Assembly: GCA_023415845.1 (NCBI GenBank) | Contig: JAEZJB010000084.1 | Coordinates: forward strand, 1-6,290 | Origin: Chloroflexota bacterium | GTDB lineage: Bacteria; Chloroflexota; Chloroflexia; Thermomicrobiales; UBA6265 | DNA: 6,290 nt | Direction of reading: 5' to 3' | In this document: positions 1 to 6,290 of the stretch, one piece after another | How positions within the stretch are numbered: position 1 is the stretch's first letter | How the letters are laid out: every line of letters begins with the position of its first letter | Notes under the pieces: generated by a model | Databases searched by the model: none | What the model was told of the DNA's origin: nothing | Seen by the model: the letters and a program-made list of their open reading frames with translations, nothing else | Position numbers and translations under genes: made by a program

Positions 1-2
1 CC

Positions 3-500
3 GAGCCGGAAGCAACAACGCCCGATGAATTGGCTACGGTGACTGCCGAGCGGGACGACTACCTCGACCAGCTCCAGCGCAGCCGGGCCGAGTTCGCCAA
101 CTTCCGGCGCCGCAACGATCAGGAACGAGCCCAGCTCCGCGAGTTCGTCGGGCGAGATATCACCGCCCAGTTCCTGCCCGTCATCGACGATTTCGAGCGT
201 GCCATGACCATGGCGCCAACTGACGGTTCCGATGCCGCCTTTGTTCAGGGCGTCGAAATGATCCAGGCCAAGCTCTTCTCCATCTTCGAGCGTCTCGGCG
301 TCAGCAAGGTCGAAGCGCTTGGACAACCGTTCGACCCCGCCGTTCATGAAGCCGTCGCCACCGATCCCGGTTCGACCGGCTCCACCGTGGTGGAGGTGTA
401 TCAAAACGGATACCGGATCGGAGACACGCTCATCCGACCGGCAATGGTCAAAACCGGCGACGCGCCCGATGCGGAAGCATCTCCAGAGTTCGATGCCTGA
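3..500 (+). CDS. grpE: GrpE, nucleotide exchange factor of DnaK (5' end outside the window)
   Basis: GrpE is a cytosolic dimeric cochaperone that releases ADP from DnaK and so resets its substrate-binding cycle. The frame is open back to the window edge: EPEATTPDE precedes the TTG at 30, which is therefore an internal Leu codon and not a start. About 165 residues are visible. In order they show an acidic N-terminal part, a long charged helix (DYLDQLQRSRAEFANFRRR, then NDQERAQLREF) that forms the dimeric coiled coil in this family, and the C-terminal beta domain that contacts DnaK. The C-terminal domain carries the family signature FDPAVHEAV followed by VYQNGYRIGDTLIRPAMVK. GrpE proteins are usually about 180-210 residues, so only a short, mostly disordered N-terminus is missing. 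dnaK follows after 68 bp on the same strand, which supports both the identity and a shared operon. No promoter for the operon lies in the window. Confidence 0.95.
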   Translation, partial: EPEATTPDELATVTAERDDYLDQLQRSRAEFANFRRRNDQERAQLREFVGRDITAQFLPVIDDFERAMTMAPTDGSDAAFVQGVEMIQAKLFSIFERLGVSKVEALGQPFDPAVHEAVATDPGSTGSTVVEVYQNGYRIGDTLIRPAMVKTGDAPDAEASPEFDA

Positions 501-568
501 CCGGCATCTCCAGCACACCGAACGGCCGCTAGCCACCGTATTCGCACGACTGAGAGGAAAAACACAAC

Positions 569-2509
<1,941 letters not shown>

Positions 2510-2540
2510 TCGCTCGCGTCGGAAGAGAGCACAAGAACCA

Positions 2541-2579
2541 GAGAACGGACGGCGGGAATTATCCTGCCGTCCGTTCTTC
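2541..2579 (+). terminator. Probable intrinsic terminator of grpE-dnaK
   Basis: Bases 2542-2557 pair with 2562-2577 to give a 16-bp stem (15 Watson-Crick pairs and one G-U at 2554/2565) around the four-base loop ATTA. The stem begins 33 bases after the dnaK stop codon. The downstream flank (TTCTTCGTCTCTCCC) is pyrimidine-rich but has no unbroken T run, so it departs from the classic form, as is common in GC-rich bacteria. The position and the near-perfect stem favour transcription termination. A 3' mRNA-stabilising hairpin is the main alternative. Confidence 0.8.
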
Positions 2580-2680
2580 GTCTCTCCCGTGCCAGTTGGA
2601 ACCGCTGTCACGCACGCCATTCGAGGACGAATTCTGCCCTCCATCACCTCTACGATAGGCCAGCAATGTGCAGCACCACT

Positions 2681-2686
2681 GGAGGG
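2681..2686 (+). promoter_or_regulatory. Ribosome-binding site that sets the start of the first paralog
   Basis: GGAGGG lies six bases upstream of the ATG at 2693, which is close to ideal spacing. An in-frame ATG at 2666 would add nine residues (MCSTTGGNA), but it has no purine-rich sequence at a suitable distance and would place this site inside the coding region. The start at 2693 is therefore preferred. Confidence 0.75.
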
Positions 2687-2692
2687 AATGCC

Positions 2693-3367
2693 ATGTCGAC
2701 CTCGAATCGGGATATCGCCGTCGCCGAACGCGGCAAAACACGAGCGTTCGTGACCATGGTCGAGTGGCCTGGCTGGAGCCGCGGCGCGAAGACCGAGGAC
2801 CAGGCAGTCGAAACGGTGCTCAACTATGCCGATCGCTACCGCCAGGTCGTGGAGCGCGCCGGCATCAGCGATCTGCCGACCACGGTGGACATCATCGACC
2901 GGCTACCGGGAGACGGTCAGACAGATTTCGGAGTCCCTGGCCAGGTCCATGCCATCGACCATGAACCGCTTGATGATGAAGAAGCGTCCCGCCTCATCGA
3001 TATCCTTGGAGCCTGCTGGCTCGCCTTCGACGAGGTTCGTGACCGAGTCTCGCCGGAGATGAAAAAGGGCCCACGCGGCGGCGGAAGAGACCGTGATCCG
3101 ATCGTGGAGCATGTCGTAGAAGCCGATCGCGGCTACGCTCGCCGCATCGGCGTCCGCACGCCACCGTTTGACGTCTTGAGCACCGACGCCCGCCGCGATC
3201 ATTCGGCTGCGGTCTACGAAGTGCTGATGCAGCGGCGAGGTGGGACCACAGAGGGCAAGGAATGGCCGATGCGGTATGCCCTCCGGCGAATGGCCTGGCA
3301 TATTCTTGACCACACGTGGGAAATGGAAGACAAGGACCTGTCCCGCTCCGCAAACGGAGATGCTTGA
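2693..3367 (+). CDS. Unnamed protein: HicB-like N-terminus joined to a DinB/YfiT-like helical domain (first paralog)
   Basis: The specific function is unknown. The protein has 224 residues, with no signal peptide or membrane segment, so it is probably cytosolic. Residues about 17-57 (FVTMVEWPGWSRGAKT, a run of helix, then DRYR) follow the pattern of the HicB antitoxin fold, in which a beta hairpin ending in PGC/PGW leads to a sequence like QGDTxEEALxNI. Residues from about 95 to the end look like a DinB/YfiT four-helix bundle. The candidate metal ligands are His140 in the second helix and His203 and His207 (HILDH) in the last, the same H...HxxxH pattern as the metal site of B. subtilis YfiT. 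Between the first two helices lies a basic glycine-rich loop, KGPRGGGRDRD (125-135). DinB-type domains include thiol-dependent transferases and isomerases, but nothing here identifies a substrate. The gene starts 183 bp after the dnaK stop, beyond its terminator, so it should have its own promoter. Only a weak TACGAT (2651-2656) without a good -35 is visible. Confidence 0.85.
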   Translation: MSTSNRDIAVAERGKTRAFVTMVEWPGWSRGAKTEDQAVETVLNYADRYRQVVERAGISDLPTTVDIIDRLPGDGQTDFGVPGQVHAIDHEPLDDEEASRLIDILGACWLAFDEVRDRVSPEMKKGPRGGGRDRDPIVEHVVEADRGYARRIGVRTPPFDVLSTDARRDHSAAVYEVLMQRRGGTTEGKEWPMRYALRRMAWHILDHTWEMEDKDLSRSANGDA

Positions 3368-3370
3368 ACG

Positions 3371-4057
3371 ATGACCGTCCGCACAGTGCTGGAAAGAGGT
3401 CCCAGGGAGCGCAAGTTTGTCGCCTATGCCCCCGATTGGCCAGGCTGGAGTCGTGGCGCAAAGACGGCAGCCGACGCGATCTCGACCCTTGCCTCATATC
3501 GTGATCGATATCGACCAATCGCGGTTGCAGCAGGGCTGGGCGACGAATTCGACGGTGCCGGAGACCTTGAAATGATCGAGGATCGCGTCGGCACTGGCTC
3601 AACGGACTACTGGGGCATATCGTTCTCGCCGGCGAGCTTCGAGGTGGGCGGAATGTCAACGGCTGAACTCGAGCGTAAACTTGCCTTGCTGCAGGCTTGC
3701 TGGACGTACTTCGATCAGGTGGTGGCCCGCGTCTCGCCCGAGTTGCGGAAAGGTCCGCGTGGCGGTGGCCGGGATCGCGACGAGATCATGAATCACACCC
3801 TCGGCTGCGAACGCATCCAGTTCGCCGTCAAGGTCGGCGTCAGGACCCCGGAAGGCGTCCAGGCCACGGCGGAAGGCCGCAGGGCACACCGGGAGGCGTA
3901 CACCGCCGCCATTCGTGACTATGCCGCTGAGGGGAAGAAGGCCAGAACCTGGGAGCTCGCCTTCCTGCTCCGCCACACCGCCTTCCATTTGCTCGACCAT
4001 GCCTGGGAGATGGAAGACAGGGACCTGTCCGGACTGGCGCCCTCAGGAAATGACTGA
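3371..4057 (+). CDS. Unnamed protein: HicB-like N-terminus joined to a DinB/YfiT-like helical domain (second paralog)
   Basis: This 228-residue protein is a tandem paralog of the gene just upstream, with the same order of segments. Residues about 14-55 (KFVAYAPDWPGWSRGAKT, then a helix ending in DRYR) give the clearer HicB-like match, since VAYxPDxPG is typical of that family. The DinB-like bundle follows from about residue 97, with FDQVVARVSPE, the loop KGPRGGGRDRD (127-137), and candidate ligands His142, His206 and His210. His173 is also shared with the first copy (its His170). The ATG lies three bases after the upstream stop, and GGAGA (3356-3360) inside the upstream gene serves as ribosome-binding site, so the two are probably cotranscribed and translationally coupled. 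Codons differ at many synonymous sites even in the invariant loop, so the duplication is old and both copies have been kept under selection. The two may form a heterodimer. The last 15 bases overlap the 3' end of ackA on the other strand. Confidence 0.85.
   Translation: MTVRTVLERGPRERKFVAYAPDWPGWSRGAKTAADAISTLASYRDRYRPIAVAAGLGDEFDGAGDLEMIEDRVGTGSTDYWGISFSPASFEVGGMSTAELERKLALLQACWTYFDQVVARVSPELRKGPRGGGRDRDEIMNHTLGCERIQFAVKVGVRTPEGVQATAEGRRAHREAYTAAIRDYAAEGKKARTWELAFLLRHTAFHLLDHAWEMEDRDLSGLAPSGND
4043..4057. other. Tail-to-tail coding overlap of the second paralog and ackA
   Basis: The plus-strand gene ends with TGA at 4055-4057 and ackA ends with TGA reading leftward at 4045-4043, so their final codons share 15 bp. 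Both C-termini look genuine: the plus-strand protein ends a few residues after WEMEDRDLS, and AckA ends 11 residues after the conserved PTNEE. I see no T-tailed hairpin on either strand here, so transcripts probably run into the opposite gene. Confidence 0.85.
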
Positions 4058-5230
4058 GTTGGTCTGCCGCGCGATCTCCAGCTCCTCGTTCGTGGGCACC
4101 ACGAGAACCTGAACCTGCGAATCGTCGGTGCTGATCCGCCGGATGCCGCGCTGAGGCGAAGCATTGCGCTCCCCATCGAGCTCGATGCCCATACGCCCCA
4201 GTCCATCAATGGCTTTCGCTCGCACAATGGCGGAATTTTCACCCACACCAGCCGTGAAGACGATGGCGTGCAGCGGATCGACGACGGTGTAATAGGCACC
4301 GATGTACTTCCGGATCCGGCAGGCATAGACATCGATCGCCAGCTGGGCGCGCGATTCTCCCCGATCCGCTGAAGCCTGCACATCACGCAAATCGAGACTT
4401 CCCGCCAGTCCAAGCATCCCACTTCGTCGGTTGAGCATATCGTCCAGCTGCTCGACCGACATTCCGGCCTGCCGGTGGAGGTGAAAGAGAATCCCCGGGT
4501 CGATATCGCCGCTCCGACTCCCCATCATCAGTCCTTCAAGCGGCGTCATCCCCATCGAAGTATCGATCGATGCTCCACCCTCAATCGCGCAGGCCGAAGC
4601 ACCGTTTCCAATATGGAGCGTAATCGCATTGAAGTCGTCGAAAGCGATGCCCAGGAAGTCGGCGGCAATGCCCGCAACGTACCGGTGCGAAGTGCCATGA
4701 AACCCGTATCGCCGGATTCGATACTGGCTGGCAAGATTGGCATCGATGGCATAGGTGTAGGCCACCGGCGGCATAGTCTGATGGAAAGCCGTATCGAACA
4801 CTGCCACATTGGGAACGTTTGGGAGCGTCGCCAGCGCAGCCTCGATGCCCAGCAGGTTGGGTGGATTGTGGAGCGGTGCCAGTGAGGAGAGTTGCTCGAT
4901 CACCCGCAACACTGACGCATCGATCAAGGTCGGCGCGACGAAGCGGGCACCGCCTTGCACGACCCTGTGCCCGACCCCTCGCACGCCAACGTCCTCTAGC
5001 GACGGCCCCCAGGTCTCACACGCTTCGACCATCACCCGGAACCCCGCCGTATGGTCGAGCACCGGCAGTTCCCGCTCGTGCTCCCCGGTGGGTCCCTCAT
5101 GGCGCAGCAGGCCGCGATCGGTCCCGATCCGTTCGATGATGCCCTTGGCGAGCACGACCTCGCCGTCCATCTCGAACAACTGGTACTTGATCGACGACGA
5201 TCCGGAGTTGATGACCATGATCACGCTCAT
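4043..5230 (-). CDS. ackA: Acetate kinase
   Basis: AckA transfers phosphate between acetyl phosphate and ADP, giving acetate and ATP, and is reversible. The protein is complete at 395 residues, within the usual 395-405. The residues known to matter in Methanosarcina thermophila AckA are all present with a constant offset of two: Asn8 (NSGSSSIK), Arg89 (GHRVVQGG), Asp146 (FDTAFHQTMP), His178 (GFHGTSHRY), Arg239 (MGSRSGDIDPG) and Glu382 (PTNEE). The nucleotide-binding motif HIGNGAS lies at 206-212. This makes an active enzyme very likely. The ATG overlaps the pta stop codon (ATGA, 5230-5227), and AGGAG on the minus strand (5246-5242) lies 11 bases upstream of the start. The gene should therefore be cotranscribed and translationally coupled with pta, which supplies acetyl phosphate. 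The 3' end converges on the paralog pair with a 15-bp overlap. Confidence 0.99.
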   Translation of the reverse strand: MSVIMVINSGSSSIKYQLFEMDGEVVLAKGIIERIGTDRGLLRHEGPTGEHERELPVLDHTAGFRVMVEACETWGPSLEDVGVRGVGHRVVQGGARFVAPTLIDASVLRVIEQLSSLAPLHNPPNLLGIEAALATLPNVPNVAVFDTAFHQTMPPVAYTYAIDANLASQYRIRRYGFHGTSHRYVAGIAADFLGIAFDDFNAITLHIGNGASACAIEGGASIDTSMGMTPLEGLMMGSRSGDIDPGILFHLHRQAGMSVEQLDDMLNRRSGMLGLAGSLDLRDVQASADRGESRAQLAIDVYACRIRKYIGAYYTVVDPLHAIVFTAGVGENSAIVRAKAIDGLGRMGIELDGERNASPQRGIRRISTDDSQVQVLVVPTNEELEIARQTNSVIS

Positions 5231-6290
5231 GAGTCGACACGCTCCTGCTGGGCCTGGATGGCCGTAATCGCGACCGTATTGACGATGTCCTCGATCAACG
5301 CGCCCCGCGAAAGATCATTGATGGGCTTCCGCAATCCCTGCAGCACGGGGCCAATCGCAACCGCCCCCGCGCTTCGCTGGACGGCTTTGTACGTGTTGTT
5401 TCCGGTGTTCAGGTCGGGAAACACAAAGACGGTTGCATGTCCTGCCACCGACGAATCCGGCAGTTTGGCGGCGGCCACTGTGGCATCAGCGGCCGCGTCA
5501 TATTGAATCGGCCCTTCCACGGCAAGATCGGGATGTCGCTCGCGCACCAGCTCGGTAGCCTGGCGCACTTTCTCCACGGCGTCGCCTCCCCCGGAACTGC
5601 CGGTCGAGTAGGAAAGCATCGCAACTCGTGGCTCGATTCCAAACTCGCTGGCCGTCCTGGCCGACGAGATCGCGATATCCGCCAGTTGCTCGGCAGTGGG
5701 GTCAGGAATCACCGCACAGTCACCGTACACAAGCACCCGGTCGGGCAGGCACATGAAAAACACCGATGAGACGCTGGACACATCCGGTGAGGTCTTGATC
5801 ACTTCGAATGCCGGGCGAATGGTGTGGGCCGTGGTATGGGCGGCTCCAGAGACCATCCCATCCGCCAGTCCCAGCTTCACCATCATCGTCCCGAAGTAGG
5901 AAACGTCAGTGACAGTCTCCCACGCTTGCTCGAGTGTCACACCCTTATGTGCCCGGAGTTCGGCATAACTTTCAGCAAACTGCTTGCGGAGGACAGGATC
6001 GAGGGGGCTAACAAGGCTGGCCGCCGCGATGTCAACCCCCAGGGCATCAGCACGTCGGCGAATTTGCTCCGGATCACCCAGGATCGTCAGGTCAGCGACG
6101 CCCCTTGTCAGGGCCACGCTTGCTGCGCGAAGGATTCGGTCGTCATCTCCCTCCGGCAGCACGATATGCCGCCGCATTGTGCGTGCTCGCTCGAACAACT
6201 GGTCTTCGAACATGAGCGGAGTGACCGCCTCTGAAACCGCGCCACTGATCGTCTGGAGCACCTCGGATGATGGAACGTGCTCGGCAAACA
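5227..6290 (-). CDS. pta: Phosphate acetyltransferase (C-terminal catalytic part, 5' end outside the window)
   Basis: Pta converts acetyl-CoA and phosphate to acetyl phosphate and CoA in the cytosol, feeding AckA. About 353 residues are visible. The catalytic PTA_PTB domain begins near TPLMFEDQLFERA and RHIVLPEGDDDRILRAA. It continues through YFGTMMVKLGLADGMVSGA, PDRVLVYGDCAVIPDPTAEQ and FPDLNTGNNTYKAVQRS to NDLSRGALIEDIVNTVAITA, which contains the Ser-Arg pair important in catalysis. The GTG at 6261 is probably not the start: it has no ribosome-binding site, and the frame stays open upstream (FAEHVPSSEVLQT) to the window edge. TPLMF preceded by such a linker is the arrangement in long Pta enzymes such as that of Mycobacterium tuberculosis, so an N-terminal P-loop and DRTGG part probably lies outside. 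A short Pta with a start just beyond the edge cannot be excluded. The stop overlaps the ackA start. Confidence 0.97.
   Translation of the reverse strand, partial: FAEHVPSSEVLQTISGAVSEAVTPLMFEDQLFERARTMRRHIVLPEGDDDRILRAASVALTRGVADLTILGDPEQIRRRADALGVDIAAASLVSPLDPVLRKQFAESYAELRAHKGVTLEQAWETVTDVSYFGTMMVKLGLADGMVSGAAHTTAHTIRPAFEVIKTSPDVSSVSSVFFMCLPDRVLVYGDCAVIPDPTAEQLADIAISSARTASEFGIEPRVAMLSYSTGSSGGGDAVEKVRQATELVRERHPDLAVEGPIQYDAAADATVAAAKLPDSSVAGHATVFVFPDLNTGNNTYKAVQRSAGAVAIGPVLQGLRKPINDLSRGALIEDIVNTVAITAIQAQQERVDS

Noticed and set aside
30..32. TTG as the grpE start codon
   Set aside because: The frame is open further upstream to the window edge with a typical acidic GrpE N-terminus, and no ribosome-binding site precedes the TTG.
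2651..2656. TACGAT as the -10 box of a promoter for the paralog pair
   Set aside because: The hexamer is well placed, but there is no acceptable -35 element 16-18 bases upstream and no extended -10, so it is not strong enough to annotate.
2994..3659. A 221-codon minus-strand frame opposite the paralog pair
   Set aside because: The translation is Arg/Pro/Ser-rich without any recognisable motif and lies opposite two conserved coding regions, so it is a shadow frame.
4016..4029. Small hairpin (GACAG/CTGTC) near the end of the second paralog as a terminator
   Set aside because: The stem has only five pairs and no T tract on either strand, and the sequence encodes the conserved EDRDLS residues, which explains it.
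2693..4057. The paralog pair as a HicAB toxin-antitoxin system
   Set aside because: Only the N-terminal part resembles HicB. There is no small HicA-like toxin gene beside it, and both genes carry a large extra domain.
6259..6261. GTG as the start of pta
   Set aside because: No ribosome-binding site precedes it and the frame continues to the window edge, with a linker resembling that of long Pta enzymes.

Overview
The window is a GC-rich bacterial chromosomal segment (about 60% GC or more by eye) with housekeeping genes at both ends and an unfamiliar gene pair between them. The organism is probably not an actinobacterium or firmicute. Its DnaK carries the extra ATPase-domain segment found in Gram-negative Hsp70s and missing from most Gram-positive ones, although its Pta reads much like actinobacterial Pta. 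A member of Chloroflexota (Thermomicrobia-like) would fit both signals, but that is an inference without a database search.

Plus strand, left part (1-2580): the 3' part of grpE, cut by the window edge, then a complete dnaK after a 68-bp gap. A long hairpin 32 bases after the dnaK stop looks like an intrinsic terminator. dnaJ, often the next gene, is not here. GrpE is the nucleotide-exchange factor for DnaK, so these two form a chaperone pair.

Plus strand, middle (2693-4057): two tandem paralogous genes, three bases apart and probably cotranscribed. Each appears to join an N-terminal HicB-like segment (motif WPGWSRGAKT) to a C-terminal DinB/YfiT-like four-helix domain. The helical domain keeps a His triad (one His, later HxxxH) and an invariant Arg/Gly-rich loop, KGPRGGGRDRD. 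Their function is unknown. This pair is the most novel part of the window.

Minus strand, right part (4043-6290): pta (its 5' end lies beyond the window) followed by ackA, which overlaps it by an ATGA junction. Together they interconvert acetyl-CoA and acetate through acetyl phosphate, with ATP formation. ackA converges on the second paralog, and the two coding regions overlap by 15 bp with no visible terminator between them.

There is no sign of tRNA, rRNA, CRISPR, insertion sequence or phage material. No stretch of 300 bases lacks a gene.
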